A stretch of DNA of 64,000 bases from Ilyomonas sp965199905. GTDB lineage: Bacteria > Bacteroidota > Bacteroidia > Chitinophagales > Chitinophagaceae. The stretch is from the NCBI GenBank assembly GCA_965199905.1, contig OZ241366.1, forward strand, positions 1 through 64,000, given 5' to 3'. A model generated the notes under the pieces. The model saw only the letters and a program-made list of their open reading frames with translations. It did no database searches and was not told the DNA's origin. The position numbers and the translations under genes were made by a program. Shown here piece after piece: positions 26,706 through 35,343 of the stretch; position 1 is the first letter of the stretch, and the number at the start of each line of letters is the position of its first letter.

Positions 26706-29144
26706 CTATTTTGTAAAATTCAAAATTGCAATCACAACGGCAGCCAGCGAAGCTACACTTCCGGTAATGGCTACAACTTCAGATGTTGTCAGGCGATTTC
26801 TCTCTCTGGTTTGTTCTTTTGGCACTATCACTTCCGAACCTGCTTCCACATGCGGCAGGCTGCGGAAAAAGAGGAAGTGTTTGATTTTTTTCGCCTCGCC
26901 ATTCGGGTACAATACCAGTGTACTTCCTTTTTTACTGAATGGCGCATAGCCTCCCGCGCGATCCACGTAGTACAATACTGACCTGCCGCGCTCATATACG
27001 GAAATAGAAGGATTGTAAACTTGCCCGCTCACCTTCACACTGTTATTGTACTGATTTACAACCAACACATCGCCAGGCTTTAGCACCACATCCTGTATTG
27101 AATTCGGATGCTGCCTCACATCGTTTAAATCAAGAATCAGTTTATCATAAGCACCTAACATATCGTTGGTGATATAAATCTGCTTGTCGTTGCTGGTAAT
27201 GGCTTCCAGGTGGCGACGGCGCTCTATCTCGGTTGCATTGTTGCGAAGGCGCAAAACGTAGGCGGAGCCTGCATTTGCCGTAGGCAACAAACCGCCGCTG
27301 CGATTGATGATGGAAGAAGCCGTTTCTGTTTTAGTCTGTAATGTATAGCTGCCCGGATATAAAACTTCCCCACTTACAATTACCTGCTGTTGTAATATAA
27401 ACGATGGGTTGGTTTTTACCAGGATGCGGTCAAAAGGTTCTAATTTTATATTGCTTCCACCTTTGAAGAAGGCCGAATCGTAAACCACTTCAATGATCTC
27501 GGAAATAGCAGCGCCGGTATCCAGCGGGTTACCATTCTTTGTGCGTCGCGAAATTTCAATTCGGTTGCTTGCTGCCAGCGTAAATCCACCTGCCTGTAAA
27601 ATGGCATCCTGTAAAGTCAGGTTCTCAACATAAGGAAGACTATCCGGCTTTGCTACCGCACCATCTACAAATACAGTAAATTGCTGGCGCAAATCAAAGT
27701 TGGATAAAATGACAACAGAATCTTCGCGCTGAAGAGGAATACTGTTTTTCCCCGATAAAACATCAGCTACACTAAAGTCAACTGCCGTTGGTAAGTTATC
27801 ACTTTGCAGCCTGCGTATATAGCCTTGCGCCAGATACGCTTCTTCTTTTACGCCTTTTGCCTTTTGCAATAGATCTTTTATGGTCAATCCCGGCTGCCAT
27901 GCATATACGCCGGGCGCAAATACGGCACCTCCAATTTGTACCCGGTTTTCAAAACGGTCGAGTATGGTGTTTACAGTGTACTGGTCAGCATTGCGTGGAA
28001 CGAATGAGGCAAACTGCGTTTCAGGAATGTCTACCACGCGCCTTTGCGAACTGGTAAGTTGTATGGCTGAAATATTATCCGTTGCGGCATCATCGGTAAA
28101 GCCACCGGCAAAGCGAATCACGTCGTTTAATGTTTCTCCGTTGGCGACTTCGAAAATACCGTTGCGCTTAAAAGCACCTTTTAAGGTAACACGTTTGGTG
28201 TACACAGGTATGCGGATGATATCCTGATCGGCAAGTAAAATATTGCTGCTGAGGTCGCCGCGGGAAAGGAAGTCGTAAATATCAAGCGTGTCAATCACCT
28301 TATTGCCACGAATCACCTCGATGTTACGGAATGAACCCCTGTCATTCGGTCCGCCGGAAGCATATAATGCATTAAATACGGATGCTAATGATGGCAGGGT
28401 ATAAGTACCTGGCTTTTTTACTTCGCCCAGCAAGGTTACTTTAATACTGCGGATGGCGCCCAGCGTAATGTTCACTTTGGTAAGCCCGGTGCGAATATTT
28501 GAATAGCCGTTGGCAGATAATTTTTCCTTGATTCGTTGCGACGCAGCTTCAAACGTAAGTCCTGCCACATACACAACGCCTACATTGGGTATGGTAATAA
28601 ACCCTTCGGGGGTAACTTTAAAGCGGTTGTTATATTCCTGGTATCCGGAAATATTCACTACAATTTCATCATCCGGTCCTATTATATAATTAACCGGAGT
28701 GGCAATGCGCAGGTTCGGTTCGAAAGTGAGATTGCTGTTGTTGAATATGTCAGCGCCGTATATCTGCGGCGTGGCAGGTGTTTTTGGCTGTAAAGGCTGC
28801 GTAGTGGTTGTATCGCCGTTTAACACTCTTGATGGCGATACCGTTGTATCGTTAGGCTGAGTATTGTTGTTTGTTCCGGATAAAGCAATGCCGCTTTGCA
28901 ATTTGGTAATTCTGTCCTGTACCGTTTTCGCTTCTGTCGCATTCATACCCCGCGCTATGGCAAGCTCAAAAAACTGCTCGGGCTTGTAGCCGGCGGTGGT
29001 CATTTGCTTTACCAGCGAAGACAACTGCGTATCGTTGATGGAAGATGAAGTAAGATTGGAAAAGTTGTTCGGTAATGTTTGCGAGTAAGTAAGAATGCAG
29101 AAGCAGGCAAGGAATACAAAAAGAAAGAATGATTTTATTTTCAT
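26706..29144 (-). CDS. Outer-membrane polysaccharide export protein (Wza/SLBB type)
   Basis: The 812-residue protein has a signal peptide (MKIKSFFLFVFLACFCILTY), a low-complexity linker rich in Thr, Asn and Pro (about 95-125), the poly-export domain starting near YIIGPDDEIVVNISG (about 152) and several SLBB domains (e.g. VTLLGEVKKPGTYTL, VTLKGAFKRNGIFEV, VIVSGEVLYPGSYTL, VKVSGQVYNPSISVY). A hydrophobic helix lies at the C-terminus (about 788-808). It is much longer than E. coli Wza (about 380) because of extra SLBB copies, as is usual in Bacteroidota. It is the first gene of the operon and would form the outer-membrane channel. No lipobox cysteine is evident in the usual place. Confidence 0.9.
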   Translation of the reverse strand: MKIKSFFLFVFLACFCILTYSQTLPNNFSNLTSSSINDTQLSSLVKQMTTAGYKPEQFFELAIARGMNATEAKTVQDRITKLQSGIALSGTNNNTQPNDTTVSPSRVLNGDTTTTQPLQPKTPATPQIYGADIFNNSNLTFEPNLRIATPVNYIIGPDDEIVVNISGYQEYNNRFKVTPEGFITIPNVGVVYVAGLTFEAASQRIKEKLSANGYSNIRTGLTKVNITLGAIRSIKVTLLGEVKKPGTYTLPSLASVFNALYASGGPNDRGSFRNIEVIRGNKVIDTLDIYDFLSRGDLSSNILLADQDIIRIPVYTKRVTLKGAFKRNGIFEVANGETLNDVIRFAGGFTDDAATDNISAIQLTSSQRRVVDIPETQFASFVPRNADQYTVNTILDRFENRVQIGGAVFAPGVYAWQPGLTIKDLLQKAKGVKEEAYLAQGYIRRLQSDNLPTAVDFSVADVLSGKNSIPLQREDSVVILSNFDLRQQFTVFVDGAVAKPDSLPYVENLTLQDAILQAGGFTLAASNRIEISRRTKNGNPLDTGAAISEIIEVVYDSAFFKGGSNIKLEPFDRILVKTNPSFILQQQVIVSGEVLYPGSYTLQTKTETASSIINRSGGLLPTANAGSAYVLRLRNNATEIERRRHLEAITSNDKQIYITNDMLGAYDKLILDLNDVRQHPNSIQDVVLKPGDVLVVNQYNNSVKVSGQVYNPSISVYERGRSVLYYVDRAGGYAPFSKKGSTLVLYPNGEAKKIKHFLFFRSLPHVEAGSEVIVPKEQTRERNRLTTSEVVAITGSVASLAAVVIAILNFTK

Positions 29145-29291
29145 ACAGGTAAAATAACAGCCGGTATCTATTCATCCATACCATTTACCGGCAGTGTCTA
29201 TTCTCATTGGCTACTTAATCCCCTGCCAGTCAGTTTTTACTAAAAGAGAACAGGCGAAACAGTAATCCTTTTTATAATACTTTAAAGTGCG

Positions 29292-29299
29292 CAAATGTA
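29292..29299 (-). promoter_or_regulatory. -7 element for the polysaccharide operon
   Basis: On the minus strand TACATTTG is a full match to TAnnTTTG, about 147 bases ahead of the exporter ATG at 29144. No ideal -33 TTG is present. A leader of about 140 bases would result, long enough for regulation. Confidence 0.45.
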
Positions 29300-29524
29300 G
29301 AGTATTTAAGAAACTGAGAATACTAAAGAATTGAAAAACAGCAACAGGCTGATTGCGTTTAGTAGCCAGTAAACAGGTATAAGCTTACAGTTATTTACTT
29401 TTAAACTTTTTGAGTAAAATGAGTTTTATTATCTATTGAAAAAATTGCATTGACTAAATGCGTTAAAGGTTTTGAAGATTGCTGATGGTTTTTTGAATGA
29501 TGTGTACAATCAGTTTAAAAACTT

Positions 29525-29636
29525 CCATCATTTCCCTGAACGCTGATAAAAGCATTCCGTGTCGAAGCAGTTGGAATGACAACAACTGTCGATAATAAAA
29601 GCGCGGGACGATGGTTATCAAAAGTTGTATTTCTTA
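29525..29636 (-). repeat. Dispersed repeat, copy E (inverted), with hairpin
   Basis: Read on the minus strand it shows TTTTGATAACCATCGTCCCG, TCGACAGTTGTTGT and ATCAGCGTTCAGGG. The hairpin is CATTCC (29553-29558) with GGAATG (29573-29578) around a loop that contains GTGTCGAAGCA on the + strand. An AGCT-type heptad tract follows at about 29651-29688. Confidence 0.8.
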
Positions 29637-29650
29637 TTTATTTAAATAAA

Positions 29651-29688
29651 TAGTTACCTGAAAGCTGATAGCTTTTGGTTGAAAGCTT
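29651..29688 (+). repeat. Short AGCT-type heptad tract
   Basis: Seven-base steps AAAGCTG, ATAGCTT, TTGGTTG, AAAGCTT resemble the tracts at 15553-15690 and 53793-53826. The tract adjoins repeat copy E in the 660-base gap between the polysaccharide operon and the Bax-inhibitor-like gene. Confidence 0.45.
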
Positions 29689-29804
29689 TATTCCTATACA
29701 TGTGGTAACGGACAAAAAGCATCGCAATTATTGACAATTTTTTACGAAGAAAATCGGCGCCGTTGACTTACATTTACGTCCGGAATTTTAAAAACAAAAA
29801 TACT

Positions 29805-30575
29805 ATGGCTTTGTTCCAATCGGGTAATCCAACGTTATCCCAAAAAATTTTCGACCGTTCCATTGATACTACCAGCACCGAAGTAATGACTGTGCGTGGT
29901 TCTATTACCAAGTTTGGATTTTTAATGTTAATGGTAGTGGCTGGTGCCGCTTACACCTGGAATTTATATGCGAATGCCAAGCCTGAAACCATGATGACCA
30001 TGCTTTGGATTGGTTTGATTGGCGGTTTGGTTACAGCGATAGCAATCTCATTTAAACCAACGCTTGCCAAATATTTAGCGCCGGCTTATGGCTTGCTGGA
30101 AGGTTTTGTTGTCGGCGCTTTGTCTGCCGTTTTAAATGATGCATTTGCAGAAAAGTTCCCAAGCATAATACCAACTGCGGTCGGGCTTACATTTGGTGTT
30201 GCCTTCGCTATGTTTCTTCTTTATAATTTCCGCATTATTCGCCCGACACAAAGATTCAAGTCAATCATCATGTCGTCTATCTTCGGTATCATGTTGTTTT
30301 ACGCCGCCACCTGGATTCTTTCCATGTTTGGTGTGCACATGGAATTCATGAGCCTGACAAACAGCTCGCCTTTGGGTATCGGCATCAGCATCTTCGTTAC
30401 GGCTATTGCAGCTCTTTCGCTCATTCTTGATTTCGAAATGATAGAAGTAGGTGCTGATAGCGGCGCTCCAAAATACATGGAATGGTATGGCGCTTTCGGG
30501 CTGTTGGTTACAATGGTTTGGCTGTATCTTGAAATCCTGAAACTGTTGTCTCGCATTGCCAGCAGTCGTAACTAA
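29805..30575 (+). CDS. Bax inhibitor-1/YccA family membrane protein
   Basis: The product of about 256 residues has seven predicted membrane segments and a family-typical N-terminus (LFQSGNPTLSQKIFD) and C-terminal signature (DFEMIEVGADSGAPKYMEWYGA). Members of the Bax inhibitor-1/YccA group sit in the inner membrane; some interact with FtsH or act as pH-gated cation leaks. The specific role here is unknown. The frame is open to 29763, but the ATG at 29805 starts where the family begins. It is a single-gene unit ending in a strong terminator. Confidence 0.85.
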   Translation: MALFQSGNPTLSQKIFDRSIDTTSTEVMTVRGSITKFGFLMLMVVAGAAYTWNLYANAKPETMMTMLWIGLIGGLVTAIAISFKPTLAKYLAPAYGLLEGFVVGALSAVLNDAFAEKFPSIIPTAVGLTFGVAFAMFLLYNFRIIRPTQRFKSIIMSSIFGIMLFYAATWILSMFGVHMEFMSLTNSSPLGIGISIFVTAIAALSLILDFEMIEVGADSGAPKYMEWYGAFGLLVTMVWLYLEILKLLSRIASSRN

Positions 30576-30599
30576 TAATGAATTTGCTGTTCATACGAA

Positions 30600-30630
30600 A
30601 GCCTGTCTTAATTGAGACAGGCTTTTTTTT
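30600..30630 (+). terminator. Intrinsic terminator of the Bax-inhibitor-like gene
   Basis: AGCCTGTCT pairs with AGACAGGCT across a six-base loop and is followed by eight T. It starts 25 bases after the stop codon at 30575. Confidence 0.9.
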
Positions 30631-30639
30631 AAGTCAATA

Positions 30640-30931
30640 TTATTTCCCAAATACCTTTTCACCACTCACATACATAGCGACAACTTTTGTTTTTAAAACG
30701 TCACCTGCGTTCGCCTTCATGATGTCTTTATCAAGAATAATAAAATCAGCCTTTTTGCCTGCTTCCAAACTACTCACTTCATTTTCCATAAAGTCTGCTT
30801 TTGCTGCCCGGATGGTTATGCTGCGAAGCGCTTATTACAATGCGATAAGTATCGCCAACGCGATAAGTATCGCCAACCGTAGAGATCGTCTTGCCGTCGG
30901 TATTGTTTATAACGGATAATTCTTTACTCAT
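30640..30931 (-). pseudogene. Fused remnant: cupin-like 5' end joined to amidohydrolase 3' end
   Basis: Reading minus from ATG 30931, a 50-residue frame (30779-30931) begins MSKELSVINNTDGKTISTVG, which looks like the start of a small cupin protein, then contains VGDTYR twice because of a perfect 18-bp tandem duplication (30842-30877). In another frame, 30640-30835 encodes an intact amidohydrolase ending: SITIRAAKADFMENE, SLEAGKKADFIILDKDIM and VVAMYVSGEKVFGK, as in YtcJ-type enzymes. The two frames overlap near 30780-30835. The simplest reading is a deletion that joined two unrelated genes. Family calls rest on short segments. Confidence 0.65.
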
Positions 30932-30986
30932 TGCTCATCTTTTATATAAAGAAATAAACTAACAATGACATTGCCGTAAAGCAGAA

Positions 30987-31214
30987 TCAATCGGTTTTAT
31001 TTTTTTGCAATTCCTGGAGTATGCTCCAGGCGCGCTCTGCCTGGGCTTCGGGCACCATCAGTTTAATGCCGCCGATTGCGTTCAGAAACAGCGGATCAAT
31101 GGTTACGCTGTATTCATCTTTCAGCCAGCAGGTAATGTTCTCTTCCTGCAGGCTTCCCATTACAATATGCGCTTCAAAATAGTTATCGAAACTTTTGAGT
31201 TGAATAAATTTCAT
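30987..31214 (-). CDS. DUF2007-type small protein
   Basis: The 75-residue protein matches the small DUF2007 group (putative signal-transducing proteins): KSFDNYFEAHIVMGSLQEENI, then CWLKDEYSV, IGGIKLMVPEAQAERAWSIL. The fold is a small ferredoxin-like domain as seen in relatives of the PII-like group. Function is unknown. It lies 37 bases ahead of the end of the next minus-strand gene upstream (31251), so both may be co-transcribed. Confidence 0.8.
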   Translation of the reverse strand: MKFIQLKSFDNYFEAHIVMGSLQEENITCWLKDEYSVTIDPLFLNAIGGIKLMVPEAQAERAWSILQELQKNKTD

Positions 31215-31250
31215 ACCTGCAAGTAAGGCTTTGTGTTTTGTTTTTTACGG

Positions 31251-31772
31251 CTAACTTTTATCACCAATAAATTGGTCTGTCTGGTATTTGAACAAAATAT
31301 TAAATGTAGTAAGACTACCATAAATACGCGTTATGTATTGCTGCAAATCTATCTTGTCTTCATCACTCAGCAACTTATGTGCATTGATGCGTTGCTCCAT
31401 CACGCGAAGCCTGTCTCGCAGCATAATAATCTTATGAAAAAAGGTTTCAATCGGCACTTCTTTTTCCTTCAGAGTTTTATCACCGGGTCGCAATATCATC
31501 ATTCCGTTTTTCCATTTCTCACCAAGTGGAACCAGTTCGGTAATGTCGCTGAAAGCGCGCAGAATTTTTACAAGCGCATCTTCGGCTTCACTAAAGCTGA
31601 CACTGAACTCAGGCTCTATTCTTTCAATCACTTCCATATCTACCTCTTTCATCACGGTTTTTATACCGCCATCGATAAAGCAAACATGGTAACTCCTGTT
31701 ATTTACCCGAATCACAACGCCATCACCAAACGAAGCGTGATTTACACGCGAGCCAACGCCTAATATATCCAT
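31251..31772 (-). CDS. Conserved hypothetical protein with an N-terminal SH3/Tudor-like domain
   Basis: The product of about 173 residues begins MDILGVGSRVNHASFGDGVV, a pattern like the small SH3/Tudor-type domain found at the C-terminus of UvrD helicases. The remainder is helical (e.g. EDALVKILRAFSD, MLRDRLRVMEQRINAHKLL). The frame is open upstream with an ATG at 31805, but a full -7 box ends at 31806, so that ATG would fall at or before the transcript start; ATG 31772 is preferred. I do not recognise a function; such proteins occur in Bacteroidota next to DUF2007 genes. Confidence 0.65.
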   Translation of the reverse strand: MDILGVGSRVNHASFGDGVVIRVNNRSYHVCFIDGGIKTVMKEVDMEVIERIEPEFSVSFSEAEDALVKILRAFSDITELVPLGEKWKNGMMILRPGDKTLKEKEVPIETFFHKIIMLRDRLRVMEQRINAHKLLSDEDKIDLQQYITRIYGSLTTFNILFKYQTDQFIGDKS

Positions 31773-31805
31773 GTTTTTTTTGGCTAAAATAATAACTGCT
31801 GACAT

Positions 31806-31813
31806 CAAAAGTA
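31806..31813 (-). promoter_or_regulatory. -7 promoter element of the Tudor-like gene
   Basis: On the minus strand TACTTTTG is a full TAnnTTTG match, 33 bases ahead of ATG 31772. It decides against the upstream ATG at 31805. No clear -33 TTG is seen. Confidence 0.5.
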
Positions 31814-31912
31814 AAATCCGGGATTCGAAAGAAATATGTTTTTTGTTGCAATAAGAAATCAGGCTTTTACTTTGGAGTGCATACGTATTAATTAAAACGT
31901 TGTAAAACAGAG

Positions 31913-34522
31913 ATGAACGAAGAACAGAAGCGGCTTGCAGATTTAAACTGGAAAGTATGGGGTTCGTATGTAAGCGACCGGCAGTGGGGCACTGTAAGAG
32001 AAGATTATAGCGCCAATGGCGATGCCTGGCATTATACTACGCACGATATGGCGCGCAGCAAAGCTTACCGCTGGGGCGAGGAAGGAATAGGCGGCATCTG
32101 CAACGATGAGCAGCTTCTTTGTTTTGCTGTTTCTTTCTGGAATAAAAAAGACCCCATTCTGAAGGAAATTTATTTCGGGTTAAGCAACCCGCAGGGCAAT
32201 CATGGTGAGGATGTAAAAGAGTTGTATTATTATCCTGATGCCACACCTACGCATTCTTATATGAAGATGCTGTACAAGTATCCGCAGGCTCCTTATCCTT
32301 ATCAATGGCTGATTGATGAAAACAAGAAGCGAAGCCGCCTGCAGCCTGAGTTTGAGCTGATAGATACGGGCATCTTTACCGATGATAACTACTTTGATGT
32401 TTTTATAGAATATGCCAAAGCGTCGCCCACCGATATCCTTATCAAAATCACCGTTCACAATCGCAGTAAGGACGAAGCCAGCCTCAGTTTACTGCCAACA
32501 CTTTGGTTTCGCAATACCTGGAGCTTTGGGTATGATAACGAAAAGCCATCTCTGCAAAAAAGCGATGACAGTGTGGCTATACATCACAAAGTATTGGGCA
32601 ATTATAACCTGTATGCAAATGACAGCAGCGAGATTCTTTTTTGCGAAAACGAAACCAACAACCAGCGCTTGTATAATGGAACGAATACGTCTGCTTGTAC
32701 AAAAGATGGCATCAACAATTATATTGTACAAAAAGATGGCAATGCGATAAATAAAAACAGCGGTACCAAAGCCGCTGTTCATTATGATATCACCATTCCG
32801 CCACAGCAAAACAAAGTAGTTACACTCCGGCTTTGCGAAGGCAAAAACGAAAATCCATTCGATGATTTTGAAACCATTTTCAACACCCGGATTTCGGAAG
32901 CCGATGCTTTTTATGCAGATGTTCAACGCGACATAAACGATACCGAAATTCGGGATATACAACGCCAGGCATTTGCGGGCATGATATGGAACAAGCAGTT
33001 TTATTATTACGATGTCAATCAATGGCTCACCGGCGATCCGGCACAGGTAGCGCCGCCGGTGGAAAGGTGGCAGGGTCGCAATGCCGATTGGTTGCATCTG
33101 AACAATTTTGCCATCATTTCCATGCCTGATAAGTGGGAATATCCCTGGTATGCCTTGTGGGATCTTGCTTTTCACTGCGTCACCTTTGCACTCATTGATG
33201 CGGAGCTTGCCAAAGAGCAATTGCGAAAGCTAACGCACGAATGGTTTATGCAGCCTGCCGGGCAGTTTCCCGCATACGAGTGGAGCTTTGGCGATGTAAA
33301 CCCGCCTGTGCAGGCCTGGGCTACGTTTCGCGTTTATAAAATTGATGAAAAGAACAGGGGCGGCAAAGGCGATATTGCATTTTTAGAAACCGTTTTTCAT
33401 AAGTTGATTATCAATTTTACCTGGTGGGTAAACAAGAAGGACAAAGAAGACAATAACATATTCGAAGGCGGCTTTTTGGGGCTTGATAATATCGGTCTTT
33501 TCGATAGAAGCAAACCTTTACCCGGCGGCGCTATTATCGAGCAATCTGATGGCACAAGCTGGATGGCAATGTTTGCCCTCAACATGATGCGCATCGCTAT
33601 GGAGCTGGCTCTTTACAATCCTGTTTACCAGGATTTAGCCTCCAAGTTTTTTGAGCATTTTCTTTATATCGCTGCCGCCATCAACAGTATAGGTAATCAC
33701 ATTACCGGCTTGTGGGACGATGAGGATGAGTTTTATTACGACATCCTCCGAAAGCCCAACGGTTCCACCGACATCCTTCGCGTTCGCAATGCCGTTGGGT
33801 TAATTCCTTTATTTGCCGTAGAAGTTATCGATAAAGATCATTTAGAGAAACTACCTCTTTTTAAAGCGCGGCTCAATTGGTTTTTAAACAATCGTCCGCA
33901 TCTTGCCGATCTTGTTTCGCGCTGGCAGGTGGAGGGAGAAACAAGCCAGCACATGCTCAGTATGCTGCGTGGTCATCGCATAAAAAAAATACTCCAGCGC
34001 ATGCTCGATGAAACCGAGTTTTTAAGCGATCATGGCATCCGTGCTTTATCCAAACATTATAAAGACAATCCTTACCAATACACCATCGATGGCAGCACAG
34101 CCAGCGTAGAATATACACCTGGCGAAAGCACCACCGATATGTTTGCCGGCAACAGCAACTGGCGCGGTCCCGTGTGGATGCCCATCAACTTTTTAATCGT
34201 CGAAAGCCTGCAGCGGTTTCATCATTATTATGGAAATGATTTTAAGGTGGAATGTCCCACCAACAGCGGTAATTATCTTACTTTAGATGAAATTGCCGGC
34301 TTCTTAACCCAACGGCTCGCCAGCTTGTTTATAAAAGATAAAAACGGGCGTCGTGCCATCTTTGGCAACAATAACAAAATGCAAACCGATGAGCATTTTA
34401 AGAACTATCTTTTATTCTTCGAATACTTTCATGGCGATACAGGCAAAGGTCTCGGCGCATCCCATCAAACCGGCTGGACCGGATTAATTGCAAAGCTCTT
34501 GCAACCGCGGCGAGACGAGTAA
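31913..34522 (+). CDS. GH63-type glucosidase (MGH1-like)
   Basis: The 869-residue protein resembles bacterial members of glycoside hydrolase family 63 and the MGH1-like group. N-terminal segments are NWKVWGSYVSDRQWGTVRED and GGICNDEQLLCFAVSFWN; the (alpha/alpha)6 barrel carries WDLAFHCVTFALIDAELAKEQL, the segment QFPAYEWSFGDVNPPVQAWA with an acidic residue typical for catalysis, and NWRGPVWMPINFLIVESL. No signal peptide is seen, so the enzyme should be cytosolic. It probably hydrolyses alpha-glucosidic bonds in compatible solutes or glycogen-derived oligosaccharides; substrate is inference. It is transcribed divergently from the hypothetical gene at 31251. Confidence 0.85.
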   Translation: MNEEQKRLADLNWKVWGSYVSDRQWGTVREDYSANGDAWHYTTHDMARSKAYRWGEEGIGGICNDEQLLCFAVSFWNKKDPILKEIYFGLSNPQGNHGEDVKELYYYPDATPTHSYMKMLYKYPQAPYPYQWLIDENKKRSRLQPEFELIDTGIFTDDNYFDVFIEYAKASPTDILIKITVHNRSKDEASLSLLPTLWFRNTWSFGYDNEKPSLQKSDDSVAIHHKVLGNYNLYANDSSEILFCENETNNQRLYNGTNTSACTKDGINNYIVQKDGNAINKNSGTKAAVHYDITIPPQQNKVVTLRLCEGKNENPFDDFETIFNTRISEADAFYADVQRDINDTEIRDIQRQAFAGMIWNKQFYYYDVNQWLTGDPAQVAPPVERWQGRNADWLHLNNFAIISMPDKWEYPWYALWDLAFHCVTFALIDAELAKEQLRKLTHEWFMQPAGQFPAYEWSFGDVNPPVQAWATFRVYKIDEKNRGGKGDIAFLETVFHKLIINFTWWVNKKDKEDNNIFEGGFLGLDNIGLFDRSKPLPGGAIIEQSDGTSWMAMFALNMMRIAMELALYNPVYQDLASKFFEHFLYIAAAINSIGNHITGLWDDEDEFYYDILRKPNGSTDILRVRNAVGLIPLFAVEVIDKDHLEKLPLFKARLNWFLNNRPHLADLVSRWQVEGETSQHMLSMLRGHRIKKILQRMLDETEFLSDHGIRALSKHYKDNPYQYTIDGSTASVEYTPGESTTDMFAGNSNWRGPVWMPINFLIVESLQRFHHYYGNDFKVECPTNSGNYLTLDEIAGFLTQRLASLFIKDKNGRRAIFGNNNKMQTDEHFKNYLLFFEYFHGDTGKGLGASHQTGWTGLIAKLLQPRRDE

Positions 34523-34679
34523 GCCGGTAAAAGCAATATTGTTGAAAGTCGTCTCATATAGATAGTTTACTAACTGGTAGTAAAAAGAGCAAAGACGTAG
34601 CGTGTGCTTACACACAACGATATGAGATACCTGTACAAACGTCTTGAAAACGGGAATAGGCAGATGTAATGGTTATGCC

Positions 34680-35144
34680 TTATAGTAATTCACTTTTATA
34701 AAGTTCAAAAAGTACAAAACCAATCTTGTCAATTATCTTGAAGGCATCTGTCTTAGCATCTTGAGAAGATTCCTTTACATGCACATAGGTGCTTCCATTA
34801 GTCCAAACATATTCTAACTCTTGCAGAGAGTCTTGGAGAAAATGTTTCTGGGTGGTTGTAATTTACGGTTTTGAAAATTTTTAAAAACCGATTTAGATTT
34901 CCTTCTTTTTTGCATTAATTAGTTTTAAGTGTAAAAAGTTGTCAGCTTGTACTTCATATGAGGGCTTTAAAGAATTGCTGTCTCTGTCTTTTAAGTCGCC
35001 GTCAACTATGTTGGCTACAATATCTTTTTGAAACGTTTTCTTTTCTATTTTTTAGGCAACAGCAAAAAATGTTTTAGAACGCTAACAGCGCGACAAAATC
35101 CTTGATCTCAAAATCGAGCTTATCATCAAATTCATTACCGCCAC
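34680..35144 (-). pseudogene. Decayed gene fragments on the minus strand
   Basis: Three coding-like stretches without starts lie here. One ends at 34680 and contains KHFLQDSLQELEYVWTNG and AFKIIDKIGFVLFELYKSELL (21 residues, split here by one). A second, in the same frame, ends at 34893 and contains KDIVANIVDGDLKDRDSNS and FLHLKLINAKKKEI; three in-frame stops and a small hairpin (CGGTTTT/AAAACCG) separate them. A third in another frame ends at 35074 with FDDKLDFEIKDFVALLAF. None has a start codon and ribosome site. I do not recognise the families. Confidence 0.45.
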
Positions 35145-35190
35145 CGCATAGCCGCACATATCAAGACGCAAGTAGTATATCAGTTTGAAT

Positions 35191-35304
35191 AAATACAGAA
35201 TACAGTTTTTGGTAACCATAATCCATCGCCTTTATGATCGACAGTTGTGATTCTTGCGGTCGAAGCAGCAATAATTCTCCCATCAGCGTTCCGGGCAACA
35301 TCCC
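35191..35304 (+). repeat. Dispersed repeat, copy F, with degenerate hairpin
   Basis: Forward copy with TTTTTGGTAACCATAATCC, TATGATCGACAGTTGTG and CCCATCAGCGTTCCGGGCAA. The hairpin stem GATTCTTGC (35249-35257) faces GCAATAATTC and has one interrupted pair. The loop GGTCGAAGCA has lost one base. It ends 12 bases ahead of the -7 box of the esterase gene. Confidence 0.8.
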
Positions 35305-35315
35305 AAATCATCCCT

Positions 35316-35323
35316 TACTTTTA
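35316..35323 (+). promoter_or_regulatory. Possible -7 element of the esterase gene
   Basis: TACTTTTA matches TAnnTTTG except for the last base and lies 20 bases before ATG 35344. The region where the -33 box would lie belongs to repeat copy F. Confidence 0.3.
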
Positions 35324-35343
35324 CCCATCCAAGTCTTATCTCT

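Noticed and set aside
30578..30919. Plus-strand frame of 113 residues after the Bax-inhibitor-like gene
   Set aside because: It starts inside the terminator zone and is the opposite strand of the cupin/amidohydrolase remnant, which has clear coding character.
31233..31763. Plus-strand frame of 176 residues
   Set aside because: It is the opposite strand of the Tudor-like gene; its composition is rich in His, Phe and Asn without domain character.
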